DNA of 63,269 nucleotides, taken from positions 1-63,269 of the forward strand of contig JALHRW010000007.1 of the NCBI GenBank assembly GCA_022841245.1, in the 5' to 3' direction. Source of the DNA: Planctomycetota bacterium. GTDB lineage: Bacteria; Planctomycetota; UBA11346. The position numbers and the translations under genes were made by a program. Positions within the stretch are counted from its first letter, which is position 1. Every line of letters starts with the position of its first letter. Shown in pieces: positions 33,937 to 42,549 of this stretch. The notes under the pieces are model-generated. The model had not been told where the DNA came from and ran no database searches. It saw nothing but the letters and a program-made list of their open reading frames with translations.

Positions 33937-36216
33937 ATGCCCGCCATCGAACTCGCCCCGCTCGACCAGACCACCCTGCTGACCATCGGCAATGCCGACG
34001 CCACCATCGGCATCGACCAGGCTACCGGCTTCATCCGCTCGCTGCGGTGGAATGCCACGGGGATCGACCTGTTCCAGCAGTTGCTCAAGAGCGGCAAGTA
34101 TCCCCCCACCATCGGCGGCCTGCGCATCTACGACGAGCGCGACGAGAGATGGTACTCGGACGTCAGCGACCCCTTCACCGTCACAGGTATGCGACAGGAC
34201 GGTGAATCGGTGAGCTTCGGCAAGCAGTTCGCGGGGGCTCCGTTCCGCCTGGAGGTGGCGCTGCGCTTCGACGAGGGGGCGCTGCTCTGGGAGGTGCGGG
34301 CGAACAAGCACGACGCGGCCGTGCCCGACCGCAGCCTGAGGGTGGTCTTCTTCCTGCCGCTGCTCGCGGGCTGGGACGTCTGGGGGCCGGCCTGGCAGGG
34401 CGAATTCACCTTCGACGGCATGACCTCCTTCGAGTTCATGCACGTCCAGATCCCCTACTGCTCGCACCGCGAGATCGTGCTGCCGATGGTCTCGCACTTC
34501 AACCGCAGCCTGGACGTGGGATTCTCGCTGATGGAGCCGATCGACGCGCAGGTGCCGGCGGCGAAGTTCCAGTTCGAGAACGGCAACAAGTGCTTCAATT
34601 GGGGATCGATGCGGAAGGATATCCGCACCGTTCCGGTGCTGGAGGCGGTGAACTACTACATCGGCCTGGTCGGTTCGCGGCCGATGACGACGACGGTGAT
34701 GCTGATGTTCCACGAGGGCGACTGGCGCCCGGGCGTCGGCCGGGTGTACCGGCGCTGGCGGCACTGCTTCGACCCCTCCAGCCCGGCGATCTACGACTGG
34801 GAGGGCGTGTGGGACGGCGGCGACGTGACCAAGATCGACCGGACGCGGCTGTTCAGGGACTTCCAGGTGAAATCCTACGAGGTCCACTGGCACTTCGAGA
34901 ACTACGGCGACTACCTGCAGGAAGGCAAGGATTCCTGGCCCATCGTCCTGGCCAAGGAGGAGTACTTCCTCCGCCACCGCAAGGAGGGCGTCGACGAACG
35001 GCAGGTCGAGGCGTACTTCGCCAGCCACACCGACGCGCAGATCGCCGAGCACCTCGGCCGGCCGCAGACCGCTGACTACCAGAGCGTGGCCGGAATGCCC
35101 GTCCGCCACAGCCGCCGCGAGATGCACGAGCGGCTGCCGCGCTTCGCCGAGGCCGGATGCGGCGCCTTCTGGTACTTCAACTACACCGACGGATTCCGTC
35201 CGCTGGTCGAGAAGAACTGGCCGGACGCCATCGCCCGCAACGAGGACGGGTCGCCCCAGGCCTCGGGCTGGCACATGTCGCACAACATGAACTCCGATCC
35301 GCGCTGGTCCTTCGGCCGGCACATGATCGACAGCGCCCGCAAGATCCTCGACGAATACCCGATGATCCAGGGTTTCTTCATGGACTGCTTCCGCCACTTC
35401 GAGATCGATTTCGCGCACGACGACGGCATCACCGTGGTCAATCACAAGCCGGCCTACAGCATGAATTTCAGCTACGATGCCGCCGAGGCGGTGATCAAGC
35501 CGATGCTCAACCAGCGCCGGATGTGCACCTACGCCAACAAGCCGCAGACCGTCCGCTCGATGCGCTGGGTCGACGGCGTCCTGCTGGAGGGCAACGGCGA
35601 CATCCCGGAGGAGAAGTTCTTCTGGGCCGCCATCGCCAAGCCGATGTACTTCGTCTGGACCCGCAACGACAAGTCGACGGACGAGAACCTGCGCCGTTCG
35701 GTCTACCACGGCGCCTTCCCGCGTCTGCCGACCGACCTGGACACGCGCTACGCCGAGAATCTGGCCCTGTATCGGCGCTATGTGCCGCTGTGCGACCAGC
35801 TGCGGCGCCGGGTGCTGTGCTTCGAAGCTGATCCGCTGCGCGTGCCCAAGGGCTCGCGGGCCAAGCTCTACACCGTCGGCGGCGACTATGTCGCGGCGAT
35901 CATGTCGGAGTTCCTCGAAGCCGACGACACCGTCGTCTACGGTCGGACGCCGCATGCCGTGTTCCGCGTCGCCCGCGGCGCCGACGTCGGCAAGATCGGC
36001 GTGATGTACCCCGGCGATACGGAGTTCCGCTTCGTCGACTTCAGGTTCAACGGCACCTTCCTCTTCGTGCCGCTGCCGGGGTACAAGAACTGCGCGGTGG
36101 TGAAGCTGTTCGTCACCGGCGACAGCGGCAAGGCGATCGGCCGCGACCGCTTCCAGGCCAGCGTCGACTACTGCGGCGATCCCGAGACCGCCTTCTGCGA
36201 GCGCAACGACCGCTGA
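33937..36216 (+). CDS. Putative glycoside hydrolase (clan GH-D/alpha-galactosidase-like TIM barrel)
   Basis: From ATG 33937 (AGGAG about five bases upstream) the protein has 759 residues and no obvious signal peptide. An N-terminal beta-sandwich (about 1-250) precedes a likely TIM barrel. A conserved-looking acidic strand end, GFFMDCFRHFEID (about residues 480-492), resembles the catalytic-Asp segments of GH27/GH31/GH36-type retaining enzymes, and other Trp/Asp-rich motifs fit carbohydrate binding (HWHFENYGDY, FWYFNYTDGF, LLEGNGD). A C-terminal beta domain is present. The family and substrate are not certain; alpha-galactosidase-like is the closest guess. Context (regulator, pseudopilins, lectin-like pseudokinase) supports polysaccharide use. 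Stop abuts the convergent LamG gene. Confidence 0.55.
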   Translation: MPAIELAPLDQTTLLTIGNADATIGIDQATGFIRSLRWNATGIDLFQQLLKSGKYPPTIGGLRIYDERDERWYSDVSDPFTVTGMRQDGESVSFGKQFAGAPFRLEVALRFDEGALLWEVRANKHDAAVPDRSLRVVFFLPLLAGWDVWGPAWQGEFTFDGMTSFEFMHVQIPYCSHREIVLPMVSHFNRSLDVGFSLMEPIDAQVPAAKFQFENGNKCFNWGSMRKDIRTVPVLEAVNYYIGLVGSRPMTTTVMLMFHEGDWRPGVGRVYRRWRHCFDPSSPAIYDWEGVWDGGDVTKIDRTRLFRDFQVKSYEVHWHFENYGDYLQEGKDSWPIVLAKEEYFLRHRKEGVDERQVEAYFASHTDAQIAEHLGRPQTADYQSVAGMPVRHSRREMHERLPRFAEAGCGAFWYFNYTDGFRPLVEKNWPDAIARNEDGSPQASGWHMSHNMNSDPRWSFGRHMIDSARKILDEYPMIQGFFMDCFRHFEIDFAHDDGITVVNHKPAYSMNFSYDAAEAVIKPMLNQRRMCTYANKPQTVRSMRWVDGVLLEGNGDIPEEKFFWAAIAKPMYFVWTRNDKSTDENLRRSVYHGAFPRLPTDLDTRYAENLALYRRYVPLCDQLRRRVLCFEADPLRVPKGSRAKLYTVGGDYVAAIMSEFLEADDTVVYGRTPHAVFRVARGADVGKIGVMYPGDTEFRFVDFRFNGTFLFVPLPGYKNCAVVKLFVTGDSGKAIGRDRFQASVDYCGDPETAFCERNDR

Positions 36217-36951
36217 TCAGCGGCGCGAGATGCGCGCCACGGTCGCGGCGTCGAGTGCGGTGGAACACACCGCCAGCCCGCCCATGCGGCCGGTGAACCA
36301 GTTGCCGAATGAGCCGCCGCGATGCACCGCGCCGACCGTGAAGTCGGCGTCCGAGCGGTGCAGCGGGCCGGGGTAGGCATAGGGGTTGAAGCGTTCGCGC
36401 CGGTCGAGCACGCCGTCGAGATAGAAGCACGCCTCGCCGCGCGCGAAGGTGCCGACCATGCAGTGCCAGCGGCCCATGGTCATGGCGCTGCCGCCGATCG
36501 CGGCGTCCATGCACCAGCGCTCGCCCGGCGTCGGTCCGCCGACATTGGAGACGTGCAGGGCGCCCTGCTCCTGGCTGTCGTGGATGCGCAGGTCGATGAA
36601 CAGGCAGTACTGGCGCTGGCGGCCGGTCTCCAGCCAGCGGCCGGCCACCGCCTGGCACTCGGTGTGGTCCTTGGGCTCGCGCCAGACCCAGCTGATCAGC
36701 GTCACCTCGCCGCGCAGGTCGAGCTGCTGCGACTCGGCGAACGGCGCCTCCAGCCAGGCCCCGGGCTGGAAGCGGGCGCTGTAGGGCGACCACACGCCGC
36801 CCTCGACCCGCGCCGTGGCGCCGCCGCGCTCGTGCAGGGCGCAGGGCCGCGGGCCGCGACCAACGCGGTCACCGCCGGGCTCGGCGAAATCCCACATGCT
36901 GATCAGCGAGGGCAGGGCGAGTATCGCGTCAGCGGATGCGGTAGCGGGCAC
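36217..36951 (-). CDS. LamG-type concanavalin-like protein
   Basis: From GTG 36951 (GGAG eight bases upstream), 244 residues; an ATG further upstream would lie deep inside the dioxygenase gene. The sequence is a jelly-roll LamG/pentraxin domain: MWDFAEPGG...HERGGATARVE, ARFQPGAWLEAPF, VTLISWVWREP, RWHCMVGTFARGEACFYLDG and GRMGGLAVCSTALDAATVARI. This order of motifs is standard. No signal peptide is seen from this start. It overlaps the end of the dioxygenase gene by 23 bases, so translation is coupled. A carbohydrate-binding partner of the adjacent enzyme is inferred. Confidence 0.78.
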   Translation of the reverse strand: MPATASADAILALPSLISMWDFAEPGGDRVGRGPRPCALHERGGATARVEGGVWSPYSARFQPGAWLEAPFAESQQLDLRGEVTLISWVWREPKDHTECQAVAGRWLETGRQRQYCLFIDLRIHDSQEQGALHVSNVGGPTPGERWCMDAAIGGSAMTMGRWHCMVGTFARGEACFYLDGVLDRRERFNPYAYPGPLHRSDADFTVGAVHRGGSFGNWFTGRMGGLAVCSTALDAATVARISRR

Positions 36952-37687
36952 GGTCGGTCTCCGGGAGATGGCGGATGCGGTAGTCGAGCATGTGACGGTA
37001 ATGGGCGGCATAATGGTCGCCATCCCTGCTGTCGCAGTAGGTCAGGAAGAGCTGCCGGCGCGCCCTGGCGCTGGAGTTGACTCCGGCACGGTGCGGGGTG
37101 AAGCAGTGGAAGATGGCGACATCGCCGGGCTGCGATTCGAAATACTGCGGCTGCCGGCCAGCGACCACCGTGTCGTCCAGGTCGCCCAGGTAGCCGGTTT
37201 CGTGCAGCAGTCCGTCCCGATGCATGCCCGGGTAGATCTCGGTGCAGCCGTTGGCGCGCGTGCCGCCATCGATCGCCACCGTCACGGTGAGCAGGCTGGT
37301 GGGGAAGCCCTGCCAATAGGTGTAGTCCTGATGCAGGCCGTTGCCGCCCGAACCGGCCGGCTTGATGATCAGCTTGTCCTTGAACAGCGCGGCTTCACGG
37401 CCGTCGTAGATCGCGCGCAACTGCTCGCGGATGCGCGGATCGCGAACCAGCTCGGCGATCTCCGGGCAGATGTCGCTGACCGGATCCCACTTCCACACCT
37501 GGCCGCCACGGAATTCGATGCGGATGTTGTCGGGTTGGATGAGATGCGCGCAGCGTCGCGGCAGGTCGTCGATCGCGACGGCGATGCGACGGATGGCATC
37601 AGGATCGATCAGCCCGGGCAGATTGACGAAACCGTCGGTGTGGTAGCGCGCGGCGCTCACCGATTCGCTCATGGTCACAGCATCCAT
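36929..37687 (-). CDS. Phytanoyl-CoA dioxygenase (PhyH) family Fe(II)/2-oxoglutarate oxygenase
   Basis: The ATG at 37687 follows GGAGGAAG and gives 252 residues, standard for the family. The facial triad is visible: His and Asp in GLHQDYTYWQ and the distal His in the region HCFTPHRAGVNSS, where the following Arg binds 2-oxoglutarate. Many PhyH proteins in planctomycetes and Verrucomicrobia hydroxylate unknown metabolites. It is divergent from the AraC-like gene 21 bases away, which suggests that regulator controls it, and it is coupled to the LamG gene downstream. The substrate is not predictable. Confidence 0.88.
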   Translation of the reverse strand: MDAVTMSESVSAARYHTDGFVNLPGLIDPDAIRRIAVAIDDLPRRCAHLIQPDNIRIEFRGGQVWKWDPVSDICPEIAELVRDPRIREQLRAIYDGREAALFKDKLIIKPAGSGGNGLHQDYTYWQGFPTSLLTVTVAIDGGTRANGCTEIYPGMHRDGLLHETGYLGDLDDTVVAGRQPQYFESQPGDVAIFHCFTPHRAGVNSSARARRQLFLTYCDSRDGDHYAAHYRHMLDYRIRHLPETDRARYRIR

Positions 37688-37708
37688 GGTCTTCCTCCGC
37701 CACCTACT

Positions 37709-39118
37709 ATGTCCATCGTCATGGCCCGCACGATGTCCACCGCTGATCACCGGTTGACCGATCCTGATCTCCTCGCCGAGGGCGTGTTCGGCGGCCCGCT
37801 GCCTCCGCCGGAGCGCCTGCGCGCCATCATTGGCCGAGCGACCCGGTTGGTCGCGGTGCAGAGCGATGAACTGCCGCAAACGCCGTCGGGCTCGCGCTGG
37901 CTGCGCATCCATCCCGGCATCGGCTACCTGCTGTGGAGCGGCGCTTCGCCGCTGCCGCGTCTGCATCTGCCACGCAGCACCCTGGTCGGCGAATCGCAGG
38001 GGCTGGAGCGCGGCCTGGTGCACGCGGTGCAGCAGGCGCTGGTCTCGCTGCGCCGGCGCGAACTGGCCGATCTCGCCCGCCGCCACGCAGCTCCGCCATC
38101 CTTCGCCCGCGAATGCGAGGCGCGCGCCCTGCTGGTCGGGCAGCTGCGCGGCGGCGACGGCTGGGACCAGGCCTGGGCCTGCTGGTCCGAGATCGTCCTC
38201 CTGCGCCACCACAACCAGATCAACGCCGTGCGCCGCAAGCTGGTCGAGGTCATCGCGCTGGCGACCCGCGACATCGATCGGGCCGATGCGCTCTCGTGGC
38301 CCTTCCGCGCCTGCATCGACGCGATCTACGCCACCTACGCGCTCACTCCGCTGATGCGCATCGCACGCCAGCGCATTGGCGAACTCGCCACCCGGCTGCA
38401 GCACCAGCCGGAAGCCGAACTCCCAGAGCCGCTGGCCGGGGCCCTGGCCTGGGTCGCCGAACGCCTCGCCCAACCGCTATCGCTGCGCGAGGCGGCGCAC
38501 GCGGCCGGCGTCAGTCCCGAACACCTGGCGCGGCTGACCAGGCGGGCGCTGGGCACCAGCTTCCTCGCCCATCTCACCGCGCTGCGCATGGATGAGGCCC
38601 GCCGTCTGCTGGCCGGCAGCGACGCGACGGTGCAGCGCGTAGCGGGACAGTGCGGCTTCCGCACCGCCGAGCATTTCCATCGCACCTTCAAGCGGGCCAC
38701 CGGCAGCAGCCCCGGCGCCTGGCGCAGCGAACTGCGCCGGGGCAGCGCTGCCGCGTCGGTCCAGAAGGCATGCGGCAGTCCCGGCGCGACGAGGCACGCC
38801 GCGGGGTGGTGCCATGCCCTCGGCATTGCCCACGCGCCAACGGAACGCGACCGGGCCGGGATGCTCGCCACCATTGGCCATCACGATCAGTTCGCAGGCG
38901 GCATGGGCGTGCCAGAAGAAGTCCCAGCGCGCGGAGTGGCCATGTTCGAGCCGCAGCGACGCGCCGGGGCCGAGCGGATCATGCTGGGCGCCGCGGGTGG
39001 AGGGGTTGCGCATGCCGAACATGGCAGCGGGACTGCGATCCAACAACTTTGCCAATGCTGTGGCCCGGATTGGCAAGCGCACCAGCCCATCCACCGGCAA
39101 CACCAGCCTGGGTCATGA
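37709..39118 (+). CDS. AraC-family transcriptional regulator with read-through C-terminal extension
   Basis: From ATG 37709 (ATG 37733 also plausible) the open frame encodes 469 residues. The AraC DNA-binding domain with two HTHs is at about 258-345 (LSLREAAHAAGVSPEHLARL, then VQRVAGQCGFRTAEHFHRTF and the SSPGAWR end). The preceding part is a ligand/dimer domain. A normal protein would stop near residue 350. The remaining roughly 120 residues are the antisense of a broken AraC-like gene on the other strand and have no domain character, so the native stop may have been lost at a deletion junction near 38745. It probably regulates the divergent PhyH/LamG operon. Confidence 0.8.
   Translation: MSIVMARTMSTADHRLTDPDLLAEGVFGGPLPPPERLRAIIGRATRLVAVQSDELPQTPSGSRWLRIHPGIGYLLWSGASPLPRLHLPRSTLVGESQGLERGLVHAVQQALVSLRRRELADLARRHAAPPSFARECEARALLVGQLRGGDGWDQAWACWSEIVLLRHHNQINAVRRKLVEVIALATRDIDRADALSWPFRACIDAIYATYALTPLMRIARQRIGELATRLQHQPEAELPEPLAGALAWVAERLAQPLSLREAAHAAGVSPEHLARLTRRALGTSFLAHLTALRMDEARRLLAGSDATVQRVAGQCGFRTAEHFHRTFKRATGSSPGAWRSELRRGSAAASVQKACGSPGATRHAAGWCHALGIAHAPTERDRAGMLATIGHHDQFAGGMGVPEEVPARGVAMFEPQRRAGAERIMLGAAGGGVAHAEHGSGTAIQQLCQCCGPDWQAHQPIHRQHQPGS
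38735..39103 (-). pseudogene. Remnant of an AraC-family regulator (cupin domain, frameshifted and truncated)
   Basis: On the minus strand, a frame starting at ATG 39103 reads SLRLEHGHSARWDFFWHAHA then ACELIVMANGG, typical of the AraC N-terminal cupin (metal/ligand His-x-His). The expected continuation is found in a different frame from about 38815 downwards: AACLVAPGLPHAFWTD, the conserved cupin end. One indel around 38795-38815 therefore breaks the gene. After about 38740 the strand is only antisense to the plus-strand AraC HTH, so the C-terminal HTH of this gene is missing. It is non-functional as written unless the frameshift is a sequencing error. Confidence 0.65.
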
Positions 39119-39472
39119 AAACCTAACTGACCTCGAACCCTCGACCTACAGGAGATGGCAGCAGAGGGCAGGACATGACGCGCGCGCTGCAAGCCCTGCA
39201 AGGCCACTTCGACAGAACGACCCCGCCATTCGGGCCGCTTATGCGACAACGCAGCATCCAAGTACAACGGCCCACGCCGGCACTCGCAAAGACTTGCGAC
39301 ACCGGCTTGGGCGATCGTCCTAGACCGAGTTGCAAACCTGATGCCGGGTCCGCCAGCAGGAAATACGACCGCGTGGCGAAATCACCGCCATCGCTCCGAC
39401 TGGCATACCTGATTGCCGCAAGCCACGATGCGCACCTCCCAACTCCTGCCACGCCCAGTGCGAGGGGCTTCG
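39119..39472. other. Intergenic region before the TonB receptor gene
   Basis: About 350 bases without a convincing gene. Short open frames exist on both strands but lack domain character and Shine-Dalgarno sites. A stretch near 39125-39150 contains GGTTCGA on the minus strand but does not fold as a tRNA. No Fur-box-like palindrome was found by eye. It may hold the promoter of the uptake operon and more remnants of the degraded AraC locus. Confidence 0.5.
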
Positions 39473-41623
39473 ATGTCGTGCATGCGCAATCATTCTCTCA
39501 CCCTGCTTGCCCTCGCCGGTTGCCTCGCTTCCGAGGAGGCCGTCACACCAGCTCCTTCCGGAACCGATGCCGCTGCGATGAATCCAGCAATGCCGTCACC
39601 GCTGGTGGTGATCGGACAGAATGACGATGCCGGCTACGTCCCATCGACCGCCAGTTCGGCGACCCGAACCGACATCGATCCGGCACGGCTGCCGGTGTCG
39701 ATAGGCGTCGTGACCTCCCAGGTGATGACCGACCAAGGGGCGCGATCGGTCTACGAGGGCATCCGCAACGTCAGCGGTGTGGTCCAGAACCGCGGTGTCG
39801 CGTTCAACAGCGCCAGCGACGGCGCCATCATCCGCGGCTTCCGCAATACCACGATGTATTTCAACGGCTTCCTGGTCGAGGCGACCGGCGCCTTCAACCC
39901 GCAAACCATCGAGCGGCTGGAAGTGCTCAAGGGACCAGCGGCGATGCTCTACGGCATGGTCGAGCCGGGCGGCCTGATCAACGTGGTGAGCAAGCAGCCA
40001 TCGGCCCAGCAGAGCACCACGGTCGAGCAGTCGGTCGGTTCGTTCAACAGCGTGGTGACCAATGTCGACACCACCGGCCCGATCAGCAGCGATGGCGGTT
40101 CGGCCTACCGCCTGGTCGGCGGCGGACTCTCCAGCGACTCCTTCCGCGACTACGTGGAGGAGAAGCGCTACTGGGCCGCGCCCAGCGTAGCCTTCCGCCT
40201 GGGCGAGAAGACCGCGGTGGCCACCGAGGTGCTTTACGGCAAACAGCAGAAGACCCTGGACGAGGGCGTCTCCTTCGACCGGGCCGGCCATGCGGTGGCT
40301 CCCACCAGCATCTTCCTTGGCGAACCGGGCCTGCCTGGTCGCACCCAGACCGACCTCTACGCCAGTGCCCGCATCGAGCATCAATTGACCGATGTGGTGC
40401 AGTTGCGCAGCGGCTTCCTGTACCACGCGTGGGAGGTGGAGCTGAACGGCATCCGGCGCTCGGTATCCCAGGCAACCGTGGCCGGAACCGTCGCCCGGCT
40501 CTACGACCGGTCCCAGTTCAACGACACCTCCTATCAGTGGACCAACGATATGCTGGCCACAGTCCACGCCGGACCGACCACGCACGAGTTCCTCCTCGGA
40601 GTTGATGCCCGCTGGCAGAAGGAGGACATCGACCTGAACCGCGGCACGTTCACCGCCGTCAGCATCACGGATCCCGTGTACAATCAGGCGCTGCCCGCCA
40701 CCCCGCATGTGCCGTCCAACGACACGCGCCGCACGTGGGTCAGCGGGTACTTCCAGGACAATGCTTCCCTGCTGCCTGACGACAGCCTCCGCTTCCTGGC
40801 TGGTGGTCGGTTCGACCGGGTCATCAGCGAAAGCATCACCCAGGCGACCGGCGACGTCACCGGCCGCGACGACAACGCCTGGACCGGCCGCGCCGGCCTC
40901 ATGTGGTTCCCGATCCAATCTGTCGGCATCTACAGCAATGCCGCGACCTCGTTCGTCCCCACCAACACAACCAGCCGCACGGTGGATGGTGAACTGCTCG
41001 ATCCTGAGCGCGGCATCCAGTACGAAGCCGGCCTGAAGCTGTCGGCTCTCGACAAGGCTCTGCAAGGCACCGTCGCGGTCTACGAGTTGACCAAGGACCA
41101 GGTGGCCATGGCCGATCCCGACAATCCGGGATTCAACATCAACGGAGGCAAGCAGCGCAGCAAGGGTCTCGAACTGGACCTGACGGCCAACCTCCCCATC
41201 GGCCTCAGCCTCATCGGCAACATGGCCTGGACCCAGAGCGAGATCCTGGAGTCGGATGCCCTGCCGGTCGGCTCATCCCTGGAAAACGTGCCGGACCGCA
41301 GCGGCAGCATATGGGGGATGTACACCGTCCCGCAGGGTGCGCTGCGCGATCTCTCGCTCGGCTGCGGCGTCTTCGCCGAGTCCGACAAGAACGGGTACAA
41401 CGCCCTCGCCAATACGCCCAACACCTTCACCTTGCCCGGATATGCGCGGGTCGACGCCGCCATGGCCTACCGGTTCAAGCTGCCGCATGGACAGCTCATC
41501 AATGCCCGTCTGAACGTGCTCAACGTATTCGACACCACCTACTACGAATCCTCGTTCGCCAGCACCCGCGTGTTCCCGGGCGATCCCCGCACTGCGACCC
41601 TCACTCTCGGCGCCACCTTCTGA
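39473..41623 (+). CDS. TonB-dependent siderophore-type outer-membrane receptor
   Basis: Start chosen at ATG 39473 (ATG 39482 also possible), 716 residues, with a short signal peptide (NHSLTLLALAGCLASEEA). The plug domain covers about residues 60-190 (VSIGVVTSQVMTDQGARSVY, IIRGFRNTTMYFNGF, LEVLKGPAAMLYG, EPGGLINVVSKQP), the FhuA/FpvA/FoxA class pattern. The barrel runs to the C-terminal GATF. Such receptors import ferric siderophores or other metallophores with TonB-ExbBD energy; no TonB is encoded here. The Kelch gene follows after 14 bases, suggesting one operon with the SBP5 transporter. Ligand unknown. Confidence 0.9.
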   Translation: MSCMRNHSLTLLALAGCLASEEAVTPAPSGTDAAAMNPAMPSPLVVIGQNDDAGYVPSTASSATRTDIDPARLPVSIGVVTSQVMTDQGARSVYEGIRNVSGVVQNRGVAFNSASDGAIIRGFRNTTMYFNGFLVEATGAFNPQTIERLEVLKGPAAMLYGMVEPGGLINVVSKQPSAQQSTTVEQSVGSFNSVVTNVDTTGPISSDGGSAYRLVGGGLSSDSFRDYVEEKRYWAAPSVAFRLGEKTAVATEVLYGKQQKTLDEGVSFDRAGHAVAPTSIFLGEPGLPGRTQTDLYASARIEHQLTDVVQLRSGFLYHAWEVELNGIRRSVSQATVAGTVARLYDRSQFNDTSYQWTNDMLATVHAGPTTHEFLLGVDARWQKEDIDLNRGTFTAVSITDPVYNQALPATPHVPSNDTRRTWVSGYFQDNASLLPDDSLRFLAGGRFDRVISESITQATGDVTGRDDNAWTGRAGLMWFPIQSVGIYSNAATSFVPTNTTSRTVDGELLDPERGIQYEAGLKLSALDKALQGTVAVYELTKDQVAMADPDNPGFNINGGKQRSKGLELDLTANLPIGLSLIGNMAWTQSEILESDALPVGSSLENVPDRSGSIWGMYTVPQGALRDLSLGCGVFAESDKNGYNALANTPNTFTLPGYARVDAAMAYRFKLPHGQLINARLNVLNVFDTTYYESSFASTRVFPGDPRTATLTLGATF

Positions 41624-41637
41624 AACCAGGAGTCCCC

Positions 41638-42546
41638 ATGCTCGCAGCCACCGTGCCTTCACCCCTTCCTCCCATGCCCTGCCCCCGTGGTGGCGCCTGC
41701 GGCCATATCATCCATGGCTCGTTCCTGGTCATCGGCGGCGGGCTGTCCGCCAAGGAGCACCTCGACCGGGTCGATTCCTGCAGCCTGGCGACCGGCATCT
41801 GGTCCGCGCGGGCCCCCATGCCGACCCCCCGCAGCAATGCCTCGTCGGCCGTCCTGGACGGCAAGATCATCGTGGTCGGCGGACTGATCGGACCTGTGGA
41901 CGATGACGCCGCCCCCTGCTCCGCCGTCGAGTCCTTCGATCCGGCCGCCAACGCCTGGACGAGGCTGGCTCCGCTGCCCTTTCCACGGGTCCGCCCCGCG
42001 GTGGCGGCGGTGGGTGGCCGTCTCATCGTCATCGGCGGGCGTCGGGATGACCTCGACACGCCGGTGATCGCCGCCTACGACCCCAAGGCTGACAGGTGGA
42101 GCGAGATCGGCACCACGCCGTTTCCGGCCCGGCATGCCGCTGGCGTCACGCTTGATGGCAAGGTCCTGGTCGCCGGCGGCTTCCAGGCCCTGAGGAAGAA
42201 TGCAGAGGACAAGAAGGGCGTCATCATCGATGCGTTCTATGCCGTGGATCCGGTGACCGGATCCTGCACCCCCCTGGCGCCCTTGCCTGAGCCCCGCGCC
42301 TCCCATGCCCTGGTGGTCGCCAACGGACTGGTGCATGCGCTCGGCGGCATGAACAGGGACAAGCAGATGCTCACCGCCATCGACATCTACGATCCCGCGA
42401 CCAAGGCCTGGAAGCGGAGCGGGAACATCGCCTCCGGCCGCGCCATCACCGTCGCCGCCGTCCATCAGGGCGCGATCCACCTGCTGTCGGGATGGACCCG
42501 GATGTTCAAGGAATCCAATCCGGCCAGCGACGTCGTCCTGCTCTGA
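41638..42546 (+). CDS. Kelch-repeat beta-propeller protein
   Basis: The ATG at 41638 has CAGGAG upstream and gives 302 residues. Kelch repeats with GG doublets and spaced Tyr/Trp are evident: VIGGGLSAKEHLDRVDS, VVGGLIGPVDDD, VIGGRRDDLDTPVIAAYD, VAGGFQAL and LGGMNRDKQML. Five to six blades make a propeller. No signal peptide, so it is cytoplasmic unless exported by another route. Placement between a TonB receptor and an ABC substrate-binding protein is unusual. Kelch propellers such as NanM act as mutarotases in sialic acid uptake, so an enzyme that processes the imported ligand is a reasonable guess. Confidence 0.85.
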   Translation: MLAATVPSPLPPMPCPRGGACGHIIHGSFLVIGGGLSAKEHLDRVDSCSLATGIWSARAPMPTPRSNASSAVLDGKIIVVGGLIGPVDDDAAPCSAVESFDPAANAWTRLAPLPFPRVRPAVAAVGGRLIVIGGRRDDLDTPVIAAYDPKADRWSEIGTTPFPARHAAGVTLDGKVLVAGGFQALRKNAEDKKGVIIDAFYAVDPVTGSCTPLAPLPEPRASHALVVANGLVHALGGMNRDKQMLTAIDIYDPATKAWKRSGNIASGRAITVAAVHQGAIHLLSGWTRMFKESNPASDVVLL

Positions 42547-42549
42547 CGG

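Noticed and set aside
33853-35955. Long open frame on the minus strand (700 codons)
   Set aside because: Antisense of the putative glycoside hydrolase; no recognisable domain.
39125-39155. tRNA-like T-loop sequence GGTTCGA
   Set aside because: No acceptor, D or anticodon arms can be folded around it.
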